Counted from the stretch's first letter, positions 8,231 through 17,795 are shown. The stretch: 64,000 bases of DNA from Verrucomicrobiaceae bacterium (GCA_947440575.1 CANETF010000003.1:1-64000), one strand, 5' to 3'. The notes: generated by a model from the sequence alone, not told the origin. Program-made: numbers and translations.

Positions 8231-10627
8231 ATGAAATCGCACCGCTTCCTCATCGCGCTGCTCGCAGCACCTTGCCTCGTCCTTGCCGCAGGCAAAAATG
8301 AATCCACTCCACCGCCCGATTTCACCCAGGGCGATGCGATTCCGGCCAAAGCCAAACACGACTGGACTCTCGGTGCCACTGGCCTGCGCGGATGGATGCA
8401 CTCCGACACGATGGTGACGAGTGACGCTCGGCAGATCGCCATTACGAAAGTGGAGCCGAAGTCGCCTGCTGATGGCGTGATCGCAGTCGGCGATGTGATC
8501 CTCGGAGTCAGTGGCAAGGCGTTTTCCTTCGATCCACGAACCGAAGTGGGTCAGGCACTCACTTTGGCCGAAACGGAGGCCGGTGGCGGCAAGTTGATGC
8601 TGACACGCTGGCGTGCTGGAAAGACGGAAGAGGTCGTTTTGAAGCTCCCGGTGCTCGGCAGCTACTCGCCGACAGCTCCGTTTGATTGCGCGAAATCGAA
8701 ACGCATCCTCGAGCAAGGCTGCAAGGTGATCGCAGCCCGCATGGGTGCCCCGGATTACGCCAATCAAGACCCCATTCCGCGCTCGCTTAATGCACTGGCC
8801 TTGCTGGCGAGTGGTGAGGTCGCCTACCTGCCGCAGATCAAAAAAGAAGCGGAATGGGCGGCGGAGTATTCATCGGACAGCATGCAGACGTGGCACTACG
8901 GCTACGTGATGATGTTCCTCGGCGAGTATCTGGCTGCCACGGGTGATCAGTCGGTGATGCCGGGCTTGAAACGCCTCGCGCTGGAGTCCGCGAAAGGTCA
9001 GAGCGCTGTCGGTTCATGGGGTCATGGCTTTGCGAAGCCCGATGGACGTCTGGGTGGCTATGGCATGATGAACTCACCGGGAGTGCCATTGACGATCTCG
9101 CTCGTGCTCGCGCGTGAAGCGGGCGTCAAAGATCCGGCGGTGGATCTCGCCATTGAGCGCAGCGCTCGACTGCTGCGCTTCTACATTGGCAAAGGAGCCA
9201 TCCCTTACGGCGATCATCATCCGTGGATCGAGAACCACGAGGACAATGGCAAGTGCGGCATGGTTTCGGTGCTCTTCAGCCTGCTCGGCGAATCCAAAGG
9301 CGCGGAGTTCTTCTCGCGCATGAGCCTCGCCTCGCACGGCCCTGAACGTGACACCGGTCACACCGGCAATTTCTTCAACATGCTCTGGGCCATGCCCGGC
9401 GTGGCTCACTCCGGACCTCAGGCCACGGGCGCATGGATGCAGGAGTTTGGCGCGTGGTATTATGATCTGGCTCGACGATCAGACGGCAGCTTTTTGCATC
9501 AAGGCCCGCCAGAACGAGGCAACGACAGCTATGCCGGCTGGGATTGCACTGGCGCTTACTTACTGGCCTACGCGATGCCGCTGAAGAAAATCCATCTCAC
9601 CGGCAAGAAGCCCAGCGCAGTGCCAAAACTCGATGCCGTCACCGCCCAGGCAATCGTCAACGACGGTCGTGGCTGGAACAACAAAGACCGCAACAGCTTC
9701 TACGATGCCTTGAGCGACGAACAATTGCTCGAACGCCTGCGCAACTGGTCACCCATCGTTCGCGAGCGAGCCGCGATGGCTCTCGGCCGCCGCAAGAGCG
9801 CTCCCGTCGCCGCTTTGATCGACATGCTCGCGTCTCCGAGCCTCGACGCCCGTTACGGAGCCTGTCAGGGCCTGATTTTCCTCCACGGGCGTGCAGCACC
9901 AGCGGTCGATGCCTTGCAAAAGACACTCGCCGATCCCGATCTCTGGCTGCGCATCAAGGCCGCTGAGGCACTCGCCGCCATCGGCAAACCCGCCACGAAG
10001 ACCGTGCCGCAGTTGCTCGAACTGCTGGCGCAGGTGGACACGAAAAACGACCCGCGTGGCATGCAGCAGCGCTACCTCACGTTTGCCCTGTTTGATCGCG
10101 ATGGGATGCTCAGTCGCTCCCTCGATGGCGTGGATCGCGAGGCGCTCTACACGGCGGTGAGAGCCGGATTGAAGAATCAAGATGGCCGCGCACGCGGCAG
10201 CATCGGTTCGGTCTATCGCCATCTCTCCACGGACGACATCAAGCCGCTGCTGCCAGCCATCCACGAGGCCATCGTCCAACCCGCGCCCAGCGGAGAGATG
10301 TTCGCCGACGGCATTCGAGTGGAAGGCCTGCGCCTGCTCGCCCAGCATCACATCGAGGACGGCATCCGCGCCCTCGTGACTTACGCTCGCGATCAAAACC
10401 CCTGGTCGAGTCAAAACCGGACGCCAGAACTCATGAAGATCCTCCTCGCCTACGGCACCCACGCCAAGGCGGTGATTCCAGATTTGGAAAAGCTCGCTCA
10501 CTACTTCGAGAAAGAAGAGAAAGACTTCCCAAAACACCTCGGCCTTCAAAAAGCCAACTCCGTCCGCGATACCATCAAAGCCATCAAATCGAGCACAGAC
10601 ACACCAACGCTCATCAAGCTCCGCTAG
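8231..10627 (+). CDS. Secreted DUF6288-type protein with PDZ domain and HEAT-like repeats
   Basis: I take the ATG at 8231 (MKSHRFLIALLAAPCLVLAAG, a good signal peptide) rather than an in-frame ATG at 8102 that would lie inside the preceding gene. The product has about 798 residues. Residues about 50-145 look like a PDZ domain (GATGLRGW...VEPKSPADGVIAVGDVILGV). A long middle region (ILEQGCKVIAARM onward, with KPDGRLGGYGMMNSPG) resembles an alpha/alpha toroid of the DUF6288 family. Residues about 535-640 contain HEAT-like repeats (RERAAMALGRRKS, LRIKAAEALAAIGKPA). No catalytic site is evident. The role is unknown; the setting suggests an accessory to extracellular glycan or peptide breakdown. 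Confidence 0.75.
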   Translation: MKSHRFLIALLAAPCLVLAAGKNESTPPPDFTQGDAIPAKAKHDWTLGATGLRGWMHSDTMVTSDARQIAITKVEPKSPADGVIAVGDVILGVSGKAFSFDPRTEVGQALTLAETEAGGGKLMLTRWRAGKTEEVVLKLPVLGSYSPTAPFDCAKSKRILEQGCKVIAARMGAPDYANQDPIPRSLNALALLASGEVAYLPQIKKEAEWAAEYSSDSMQTWHYGYVMMFLGEYLAATGDQSVMPGLKRLALESAKGQSAVGSWGHGFAKPDGRLGGYGMMNSPGVPLTISLVLAREAGVKDPAVDLAIERSARLLRFYIGKGAIPYGDHHPWIENHEDNGKCGMVSVLFSLLGESKGAEFFSRMSLASHGPERDTGHTGNFFNMLWAMPGVAHSGPQATGAWMQEFGAWYYDLARRSDGSFLHQGPPERGNDSYAGWDCTGAYLLAYAMPLKKIHLTGKKPSAVPKLDAVTAQAIVNDGRGWNNKDRNSFYDALSDEQLLERLRNWSPIVRERAAMALGRRKSAPVAALIDMLASPSLDARYGACQGLIFLHGRAAPAVDALQKTLADPDLWLRIKAAEALAAIGKPATKTVPQLLELLAQVDTKNDPRGMQQRYLTFALFDRDGMLSRSLDGVDREALYTAVRAGLKNQDGRARGSIGSVYRHLSTDDIKPLLPAIHEAIVQPAPSGEMFADGIRVEGLRLLAQHHIEDGIRALVTYARDQNPWSSQNRTPELMKILLAYGTHAKAVIPDLEKLAHYFEKEEKDFPKHLGLQKANSVRDTIKAIKSSTDTPTLIKLR

Positions 10628-10628
10628 C

Positions 10629-12743
10629 ATGAAACTCGCCTTCTTTTGCCTCCTCATCATCGCCATGTCCATCTCCGCTGCTGTGCCTCCGACGGAAAAG
10701 AAACCCGTGGAGGACGAATACCACGGCGTGCAGGTGGTGGATGAGTTTCGCTGGCTTGAAGATGGGGACTCAGCAGCGGTGAAAGCGTGGACTGCCGCCC
10801 AGAATCAATACTCGCGAGCGTGGCTGGATTCGCGGGCAGATCGCTCAGAGATCGAGTCAAAGTTGAAGGCGCTTTATGCGCAAGACACGCCTTCACATAC
10901 CGGCCTCGTCGCACGGCCTGGACTTCTCTTTGCGCTGAAGTTCCAGCCGCCGAAGCAGCAGCGCCTGCTCGTCACGCTCACGTCGCCGAATGACCTAGCG
11001 TCGGGAAAAGTCGTGCTCGATCCGAACGAGATCGAACCCAAGGGCCAGGTGGCGATGGATTGGTTTGTGCCGTCGCCAGATGGCAAACTCATCGCCGTGT
11101 GTCTGTCGGAACATGGCAGCGAGGATGGCACGTTGCACTTTTACCGGACTGACACGGGCAGACCTCTGCCGGATCAAATCAAACGCGTGCAATACCCGAC
11201 TGGCGGCGGCAGCGCTGCATGGACGCCGGACAGCAAAGGCATCTTCTACACGCGCTATCCGCACGCTGGAGAACGACCCGAGGCCGATCTGAACTTCTAC
11301 CAGCAGATCTATTTTCATAAACTGGGCACACCAACGAGCAGCGATGAATACTCCGCCGGAAAAGACTTCCCACGCATCGCCGAGATCGAGCTGCACACCT
11401 CAGATGATGGCCGGTGGTTGCTCGCCAGCGTGGCGAATGGCGATGGAGGCGAGTTCTCGCATCACCTCCGCGAAACCAAGCCAGGCTCGCCTTGGCGTCA
11501 GATCACTCGACATGAAGATGGCATCAAAGAGATCGACTTCAGCCATGATGGAGCCGCTCTTTATCTCCGCTCGGTGAAGGATTCACCACGTGGCAAACTG
11601 CTGCGGATGCCCACCACCGCCGTGCTGAGCCAGGCAAAGGTGATCGTGCCGGAGAGTGACGCGGTGATCGAGGGCTTCCTGCTCACGGCCAAACATCTTT
11701 TCATCGCCGACATGATCGGAGGGCCTTCACGCATTCGGCAGTTGGATCTGGATGGCAGCCATGAAAGCATCGTTCCCATGCCGGTCGCGTCAGGAATCGG
11801 TGGGCTGCTTGTGATGGATGAGCGCCTTCTTTTTCGACAAACCAGTTTCATCGCGCCAGCCGCATGGATGCTCTACGATCCTGCTAAAACGAGCGTGGAG
11901 AAGACCGCGCTCTTTAACACGTCTCCCGTTGATTTTGGCGACATCGAGGCCGTGCGTGAGTTCGCCATCAGCAAAGATGGAACAAAGGTGCCCATCAACA
12001 TTCTCCGCCGCAAAGGCACACCGCTGGACGGCAACAATCCCACGCTGCTCTACGCCTATGGCGGTTACGGGATCTGCATGAGACCTGGGTTTAACTTTGA
12101 GAATCGCCTATGGTTTGATCGCGGCGGCATCTACGTCGTCGCCAACATTCGCGGTGGTGGTGAATACGGCGAGGAATGGCATCTCGCGGGCAATTTGACA
12201 AGGAAGCAAAACGTCTTTGATGACTTCGCCGCCTGTGCCGATCACCTCATCCAGCGCGGTTACACACGTTCCGACAAACTTGCCGTTGAAGGCGGCAGCA
12301 ACGGCGGTTTGCTCATGGGGGCTTTCCTCACACAGCATCCCGGACTCGCGCGTGCAGTCGTCGCTCATGTCGGACTCTATGACATGCTGCGCGTCGAGCT
12401 TGATCCGAACGGCGCCTTCAACGTCACCGAGTTTGGCACCGTGAAAGACCCCGCACAGTTCCGCGCCCTCCACGCCTATTCACCTTTTCATCAGGTCAAA
12501 GACGGCACCGCCTATCCCGCAGTCTTTTTCCTTGCCGGAGAGACCGATGGCCGTGTGAACCCAGCGCATTCACGCAGAATGACAGCACGCCTCCAAGCTG
12601 CCACCACCTCAGACCACCCAATCCTCGCCCGTTTTAGCTCCGCCTCAGGCCACGGCATGGGCACAGCCTTGTCCGAGAAGATCGCTCAGAAGGCGGACGT
12701 GCTCACGTTTCTCTACGACCAACTCGGGATGACCGAAAAATGA
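10629..12743 (+). CDS. Prolyl oligopeptidase family serine peptidase (S9A)
   Basis: This 704-residue protein starts one base after the preceding stop and has a hydrophobic N-terminus (MKLAFFCLLIIAMSISAAVP), so it is probably exported. The N-terminal DEYHGVQVVDEFRWLED block and the propeller are followed by an alpha/beta-hydrolase domain. The triad is visible: Ser557 in GGSNGGLLMG, Asp640 in AGETDGRVNP and His675 in ASGHGMGTA. Length and motifs match S9A enzymes, which cut after proline in peptides shorter than about 30 residues. In this operon it probably processes peptides freed from a glycosylated protein. Confidence 0.95.
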   Translation: MKLAFFCLLIIAMSISAAVPPTEKKPVEDEYHGVQVVDEFRWLEDGDSAAVKAWTAAQNQYSRAWLDSRADRSEIESKLKALYAQDTPSHTGLVARPGLLFALKFQPPKQQRLLVTLTSPNDLASGKVVLDPNEIEPKGQVAMDWFVPSPDGKLIAVCLSEHGSEDGTLHFYRTDTGRPLPDQIKRVQYPTGGGSAAWTPDSKGIFYTRYPHAGERPEADLNFYQQIYFHKLGTPTSSDEYSAGKDFPRIAEIELHTSDDGRWLLASVANGDGGEFSHHLRETKPGSPWRQITRHEDGIKEIDFSHDGAALYLRSVKDSPRGKLLRMPTTAVLSQAKVIVPESDAVIEGFLLTAKHLFIADMIGGPSRIRQLDLDGSHESIVPMPVASGIGGLLVMDERLLFRQTSFIAPAAWMLYDPAKTSVEKTALFNTSPVDFGDIEAVREFAISKDGTKVPINILRRKGTPLDGNNPTLLYAYGGYGICMRPGFNFENRLWFDRGGIYVVANIRGGGEYGEEWHLAGNLTRKQNVFDDFAACADHLIQRGYTRSDKLAVEGGSNGGLLMGAFLTQHPGLARAVVAHVGLYDMLRVELDPNGAFNVTEFGTVKDPAQFRALHAYSPFHQVKDGTAYPAVFFLAGETDGRVNPAHSRRMTARLQAATTSDHPILARFSSASGHGMGTALSEKIAQKADVLTFLYDQLGMTEK

Positions 12744-12753
12744 TCACAAAACC

Positions 12754-14340
12754 ATGAACATCGTCTCCATCTTTAACGACGTCATCGGTCCCGTGATGCG
12801 TGGACCGTCCAGCTCGCACTGCGCCGCCGCGTTGCGCATCGGCCGGCTGGCGCGTGATCTGATGGATGGCGAAATCAGCGAGGTGCTCGTCGAGTTCGAC
12901 CGCGCAGGCTCGCTGCCGACCACGCACGAGAGCCAAGGCAGCGACATGGGCCTCTTCGGCGGCCTGCTCGGCTGGGACGCCGATGACGAGCGTCTGCCAA
13001 ACTCCGCGCAGGCGCTCGCCGATGCTGGCATCAAGCTGCGCATCGAAACCGTCGATGTCGGCGATCCACATCCCAACACGTATCGGCTCACGCTTCAAAA
13101 CAGCCGCGAAACGCACTCGATCATCGCCATCTCGACCGGTGGCGGCATGATCGAGGTCATCGAGATCGACGGCGTGCCGCTGCACATGGACGGCGGGTAT
13201 CACGAGACGCTGATTTGGAAAAGTGGCTGCGACTTTAGTCGCATTCAGAATGATTCGGCTAAAGCCGAAACCACTTTCTCAGAGGATGAAGTCATCCTTC
13301 ATGCCTTGAGCGACAAACAACTCATCCAAGTCAAAGCCGCCACTTTTGTCCCTTCCGTCCTTTTAGTCCCTTTAAGCCCTCTTTCCGTCAAAAAGCTCTC
13401 TCCCGTCCTCCCCGTTCCTTCTCGCGAAGACCTCCGCGTGCCCTTCACGAGCTGCACAGCCATGCTCGACCACGATGGAGGACAAAACACCCCTTTGTGG
13501 CAGCTCGCGATCGATTATGAGCGGGCTCGCGGCAACTTCACCGAGCGCGAAGTCATCAACAAGATGACCGACATCGTCCGCATCCTGCGCAAATCCATCG
13601 CCAGCGGCATCGCAGGCACGAGTTATGAAGATCGCGTGCTGCATCATCAGAGCGGACGTTTTGCCGAGATGATGAACGCGGGCCGCCTGCTCGATGGCGG
13701 TGCATTGAACCGCATCATACTCTACGTCACCGCCTTGATGGAGGTGAAGAGCAGCATGGGCGTCATCGTCGCTGCACCGACCGCAGGCGCGTGTGCTGCC
13801 TTGCCCGGAGCCGTCATCGCCATGGCCGAGTCGATGAATCAAAGCGAGGAGGACATGGCCAAAGCGATGCTCGCCGCCGGATTGATCGGCGTTTTCATCG
13901 CCACACGCTGGACCTTTGCGGCGGAAGTCGGCGGTTGTCAGGCCGAAGGCGGTGCCGCAGCCTGCATGGCCGCTGCCGCCCTCGTCACGCTCGCTGGCGG
14001 CACACGCGATCAAGCAATCGCCGCCTCATCAATGGCTTTCCAGAGCATGCTCGGCCTCATTTGCGATCCCATCGCGAACCGCGTCGAGGCCCCCTGCCTC
14101 GGCAAAAACGTCATGGCCGCCAGCAACGCGCTCTCCTGCGCAAACATGGCCCTCGCCGGTTACGATCCGCTCATCCCGCTCGACGAAGTCATCGACGCCG
14201 CCAAAGACGTCGCCGAGCGCATGCCCCGCGAGTACCGCTGCACATCCCTCGGCGGCCTCGCCGTCACCCCGACCTCCCTCGAAATCGAAAAACGCCTCGC
14301 TGGCCTGAAAAAGGACTGCGGCGGCTGCGCTTGTCATTGA
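12754..14340 (+). CDS. sdaA: L-serine ammonia-lyase, iron-sulfur-dependent, single chain
   Basis: This 528-residue cytosolic enzyme converts L-serine to pyruvate and ammonia. The N-terminal IFNDVIGPVMRGPSSSHCAAALRIG is the beta-domain signature. The alpha domain shows VIVAAPTAGACAALPG and three candidate [4Fe-4S] ligands: Cys437 (GLICDPI), Cys448 (EAPCLGKN) and Cys462 (NALSCANM). The protein is about 60-70 residues longer than the usual single-chain form. The excess lies between the domains (about residues 158-230), where the DNA at 13228-13298 is a run of three palindromes followed by a Pro/Leu/Val-rich stretch. This looks like an in-frame insertion that left both domains whole. It belongs to the operon starting at 4016. 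Confidence 0.93.
   Translation: MNIVSIFNDVIGPVMRGPSSSHCAAALRIGRLARDLMDGEISEVLVEFDRAGSLPTTHESQGSDMGLFGGLLGWDADDERLPNSAQALADAGIKLRIETVDVGDPHPNTYRLTLQNSRETHSIIAISTGGGMIEVIEIDGVPLHMDGGYHETLIWKSGCDFSRIQNDSAKAETTFSEDEVILHALSDKQLIQVKAATFVPSVLLVPLSPLSVKKLSPVLPVPSREDLRVPFTSCTAMLDHDGGQNTPLWQLAIDYERARGNFTEREVINKMTDIVRILRKSIASGIAGTSYEDRVLHHQSGRFAEMMNAGRLLDGGALNRIILYVTALMEVKSSMGVIVAAPTAGACAALPGAVIAMAESMNQSEEDMAKAMLAAGLIGVFIATRWTFAAEVGGCQAEGGAAACMAAAALVTLAGGTRDQAIAASSMAFQSMLGLICDPIANRVEAPCLGKNVMAASNALSCANMALAGYDPLIPLDEVIDAAKDVAERMPREYRCTSLGGLAVTPTSLEIEKRLAGLKKDCGGCACH
13228..13298. repeat. Three consecutive palindromes inside sdaA
   Basis: Within the coding sequence, TGCGACT-tt-AGTCGCA (13228-13243), TTCGGCT-aa-AGCCGAA (13254-13269) and AGGATG-aagt-CATCCT (13283-13298) follow one another. 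Perfect stems this close together are typical of intergenic palindromic repeats rather than protein-coding DNA. They fall exactly where the protein is longer than its family, so I infer an inserted palindromic element kept in frame. Confidence 0.6.
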
Positions 14341-14343
14341 ATC

Positions 14344-17300
14344 ATGCTCTCCCTCATCCTCCTCGCCAGCCTCAGCACTGCCGCTCCGCGTGATGCGCGG
14401 CCCCTCGACGCACCTGAATGGCCTCTCAATTATCGTCTGCACCTCGAAGGCGCGGCGAAAGTAAAGCTCAGCGATGAACTGACGCTCTCGCTCGATGCAC
14501 AGGGGCCACATGACATCGCGGTGGAGCATCCAGCAAGTGGTGCGCCGGTGCTGCGGGTCTGGAGCGATGGCAAACTCGTGCGTGGGCCGGAGGAGGTGCC
14601 GGCGTTGGCAAAAACGGGAGCACAGGATTTTCCAGATGCCGGACTCGATCTCGGCGCGGACTTCACGGCGATGGCCGAGTTTGAATCGACGGGACAAGGC
14701 ACGCTGTTCTCGATGTGCGCACCGACGGGCAAGTGGTCGCCGGATGCGAAGGCGCTCTTCATTCGCGGTGGCAGGCTGGTGTATGACATCGGCTGGCTAG
14801 GCGCGATCAACTCTGGTCCGAAAGTAAACGACGGCAAGCAGCACACAGCTGTCTTGAGCATCAGCGGTGGAACCGCGAAGCTTTGGCTCGATGGGAAGGA
14901 GATCGCGGAGAAGGCCAACTTCACGAAGCCGGATCAACAAGGACACGTTTTCAAGGTAGGACGTGCCGCGCCGAACTTCGCTGGCGACTTCACCAATGGC
15001 AAAATCAGCGTGGTGAAGGTGTGGAAGCGGGCGCTGCCGAAAGGCGAGATCGCGTTGCTCTTCAAAGACAGCGGCGCAGGCGCGAACACGCCCGACTTCA
15101 CGCATGCGCCGAAGGCCAGCGGCAAATCGCTCATCGAAGGCGCCAGCGGTTGGGTGCAGGCGCTGGAGCGCAGCGATCACGCGGAGATCGTCGGCGGATG
15201 GAATGCGAAGACGCTCGAAGAAGGCGCGACGGTCTACAAAACACTCTGCGTCGTCTGCCATGGCACGAAGGAGCAGCCCGGCTCGCTGCCCACCGCACTG
15301 CGATTTGCCGAAGGATCGTTCAAAAACGGCAGCGATCCCTTCTCGATGTATCTCACGCTCACCAAAGGCTTCGGCCAGATGGTGCCGCAGCCGCAATACA
15401 CCACCGCGCAGAAGTATGCGGTCATCCATTACATCCGCGAGACCTTCCTGCGCCCGCACAATCCGTCGCAACTCAAAGACATCGACCTCGCCTCGTTGCC
15501 GCGAGGTCTCGCCCGAGCTGAAGCCGAAAAGATCGACACCACATTGCCGCCGTATCAACGCATGGAACTCGGCAACACGCTGTTTTGGACGCTCGAGGTC
15601 GCTGCGGACAACATCGCTCAAAAAGGAATCGCCATCCGGCTCGACGATGGTCCCGGCGGCGTGACGAAAGGCCGCGCGTGGATGGTTTATGATCATGACA
15701 CGATGCGCGTGGCTGCCGCGAGCACCGGCGCGTTTGTGGACTGGAAAGGCATCGCCTTCGATGGCAGCCATGGCACGCACACGAGCCTCATCGGCGAAAA
15801 ACAGTTCGTGTTGCCCGTCGAGCTCGGCTGGAGCCTCAGCGGTAGTTTTGAAGACACACGCACTGCGGCCAAAGACGGAAAAAAATACGGCCCGGTGGCT
15901 GGTTTGCGCTTTCTAGGTCTCTACAAGCATCAAAACCAAAGCGTCATCGCCGCGAGCATCCACGGCACGCGTGTGCTCGAATCGCCGTCGTGGATGGACT
16001 ACGGCTCCACGCCGATCCTCGTGCGCACGGTGAACGTCGCCGACGCCAAACAGCCGCTTTTTCTGCGTGTGGCACCTGACAGCGTGAATGTCGTTTTGAA
16101 GGGCGAAGGCGAGTTGAAGCGCGAAAACGGCTTTTGGGTCGCCAAACTGGCTTCGGGGGCTCAAACGCGACTTTTCATCTCCCGTGTCGATCCGGCCTCG
16201 CTCGACACGATGGCGAAAAACTTCGCCGCGCCGCTCGATCTGGCTCCGCTGACGAAAGGCGCTCCGGCGCAATGGCCGCAAACCGCCACCACGACCTCGG
16301 TGGCAGGCAAAGACGATGCCGCGTTCATCGCCGATGACTTTTCGCTGCCAATCGAGAATCCATTCCAAAGCTGGATGCGCCCCGGCGGCTTCGATTTCAC
16401 GCCGGATGGCAAAGCGGCCATCGTCGCGATGTGGAATGGCGATGTGTGGCGCGTGGATGGCTTGATGGCGAAAGCGCCTGCCACACTGACGTGGCGTCGG
16501 ATCGCCAGCGGGCTGTTTCAGCCGCTGGGTGTGAAGTTTCGAGATGGTGAGTTGTTTGTGCTCTGCCGGGATCAACTCGCCAAGCTCGTCGATTTGAATG
16601 CGGACGGCGAAACGGACTTCATCGAGTGCTTCAACGACGACGCACAGGTCACCGAGCACTTCCATGAGTTCGCCATGGGCCTGCAAACCGATGCCGCGGG
16701 CAACTTTTATTATGCCAAGTCCGGTCGTCACGCGCTCGACAGCGTCATTCCGCAGCACGGCACGCTGCTGAAGGTCAGCGCCGATGGCGCAAAGACCGAA
16801 ATCCTCGCCACCGGCTTCCGCGCCGCGAACGGCGTGTGCCTCAACGACGACGGCACCTTCTTCGTCACCGACCAAGAAGGCTTCTGGACACCGAAGAACC
16901 GCATCAACCGCGTCAAAGTCGGCGGCTTCTACGGGAACATGTATGGCTACACCAGCGTCACCGACGAATCCGACTCCGCGATGGAGCAGCCTCTCGTGTG
17001 GGTGACCAACGACAAAGACCGCAGCCCCGCTGAACTCATCTGGGTGCCGAAGAACGCCTGGGACAATCTCGGCGGCTCATTGCTCAATCTCAGCTACGGC
17101 ACCGGCCGCGCCTTCATCATCCCGCACGAAGAAGTGAACGGGAAATGGCAGGGCGCCGTGTGCGAGCTGCCGATGCCCGCCTTCGCCACGGGTATCATGC
17201 GCGGTCGTTTTGGCAGCGATGGAGCGCTCTACACCTGCGGCATGTTCGCCTGGGCTGGCAACGCCACCGGCTCCGGAGGCTTCCACCGCATCCGCCGCGG

Positions 17301-17601
17301 ACCGCAGCCCGCGCAGGTGCCGCTGTCCGTTCATGCTACGAAAGGCACGATAAGCGTCACCCTCAGCGATCCCATCGCCGACACGAAGAGCGCGATCAAG
17401 GTGTGGTCACTCAAACGCACAAAGAACTACGGCTCCAAGCACCACGACGAGCACGATCTGACGATTCGTGACGTGAAGCTGAGCGCGGACAAGAAGACGA
17501 TCACCCTCGACATCCCGGACCTAGCTCCGACCTGGTGTTACGAACTCAAAATCGGTGACCGAGTCCTGCACGGGACCATCCATCAACTCTTCAACCCATG
17601 A
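14344..17601 (+). CDS. Giant secreted c-type cytochrome with LamG-like domain and beta-propeller
   Basis: The protein has 1085 residues and starts three bases after sdaA, with a short signal sequence (MLSLILLASLSTAAP). Residues about 60-240 look like a concanavalin/LamG sandwich (DGKQHTAVLSISGGTAKLWLDG). A single haem-binding site, C302-V-V-C305-H306, follows within YKTLCVVCHGT; a downstream Met (GQMVPQPQY) could be the axial ligand. Residues about 380-640 resemble DUF6797. Residues about 670-1010 form a PQQ/NHL-like propeller (FDFTPDGKAAIVAMWNGDVW, LNDDGTFFVTDQEGFW). Such multi-domain cytochromes are common in Planctomycetes and Verrucomicrobia and are thought to oxidise sugars or alcohols in the periplasm. 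The substrate is unknown. Confidence 0.82.
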   Translation: MLSLILLASLSTAAPRDARPLDAPEWPLNYRLHLEGAAKVKLSDELTLSLDAQGPHDIAVEHPASGAPVLRVWSDGKLVRGPEEVPALAKTGAQDFPDAGLDLGADFTAMAEFESTGQGTLFSMCAPTGKWSPDAKALFIRGGRLVYDIGWLGAINSGPKVNDGKQHTAVLSISGGTAKLWLDGKEIAEKANFTKPDQQGHVFKVGRAAPNFAGDFTNGKISVVKVWKRALPKGEIALLFKDSGAGANTPDFTHAPKASGKSLIEGASGWVQALERSDHAEIVGGWNAKTLEEGATVYKTLCVVCHGTKEQPGSLPTALRFAEGSFKNGSDPFSMYLTLTKGFGQMVPQPQYTTAQKYAVIHYIRETFLRPHNPSQLKDIDLASLPRGLARAEAEKIDTTLPPYQRMELGNTLFWTLEVAADNIAQKGIAIRLDDGPGGVTKGRAWMVYDHDTMRVAAASTGAFVDWKGIAFDGSHGTHTSLIGEKQFVLPVELGWSLSGSFEDTRTAAKDGKKYGPVAGLRFLGLYKHQNQSVIAASIHGTRVLESPSWMDYGSTPILVRTVNVADAKQPLFLRVAPDSVNVVLKGEGELKRENGFWVAKLASGAQTRLFISRVDPASLDTMAKNFAAPLDLAPLTKGAPAQWPQTATTTSVAGKDDAAFIADDFSLPIENPFQSWMRPGGFDFTPDGKAAIVAMWNGDVWRVDGLMAKAPATLTWRRIASGLFQPLGVKFRDGELFVLCRDQLAKLVDLNADGETDFIECFNDDAQVTEHFHEFAMGLQTDAAGNFYYAKSGRHALDSVIPQHGTLLKVSADGAKTEILATGFRAANGVCLNDDGTFFVTDQEGFWTPKNRINRVKVGGFYGNMYGYTSVTDESDSAMEQPLVWVTNDKDRSPAELIWVPKNAWDNLGGSLLNLSYGTGRAFIIPHEEVNGKWQGAVCELPMPAFATGIMRGRFGSDGALYTCGMFAWAGNATGSGGFHRIRRGPQPAQVPLSVHATKGTISVTLSDPIADTKSAIKVWSLKRTKNYGSKHHDEHDLTIRDVKLSADKKTITLDIPDLAPTWCYELKIGDRVLHGTIHQLFNP

Positions 17602-17795
17602 AAACCATCTTTCCTCTCTTTGCCCCTCCATTGGCTTTTTGGCATCCAATGGCATCCTGAACCGCTTCCTTTCTTCATTCTCACGGGCATATCGAACATC
17701 AAGGATCACCCGACGATCAACACGTTTGATGACATCGGCCATGATCAGGTCGGCGCGCTGCCACACCGCCGGATGTGCAAACACAAAGTCCCAAA
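17598..17795 (+). pseudogene. Remnant of a second SGNH/sialate-O-acetylesterase gene
   Basis: An ATG at 17598 overlaps the stop of the cytochrome gene by ATGA and opens MKTIFPLFAP, but the frame stops after about 20 codons. In another frame, from about 17670, the DNA reads FFILTGISNIKDHPTINTFDD. This lines up with IFILAGQSNMEGHAKIETFDY of the esterase at 6993, including the block I region; the GQSNM core has decayed to GISN. Similarity seems to fade after about 17795. It is therefore a 5' fragment of a paralogous or homologous esterase, once translationally coupled at the end of this operon and now non-functional. Confidence 0.65.
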
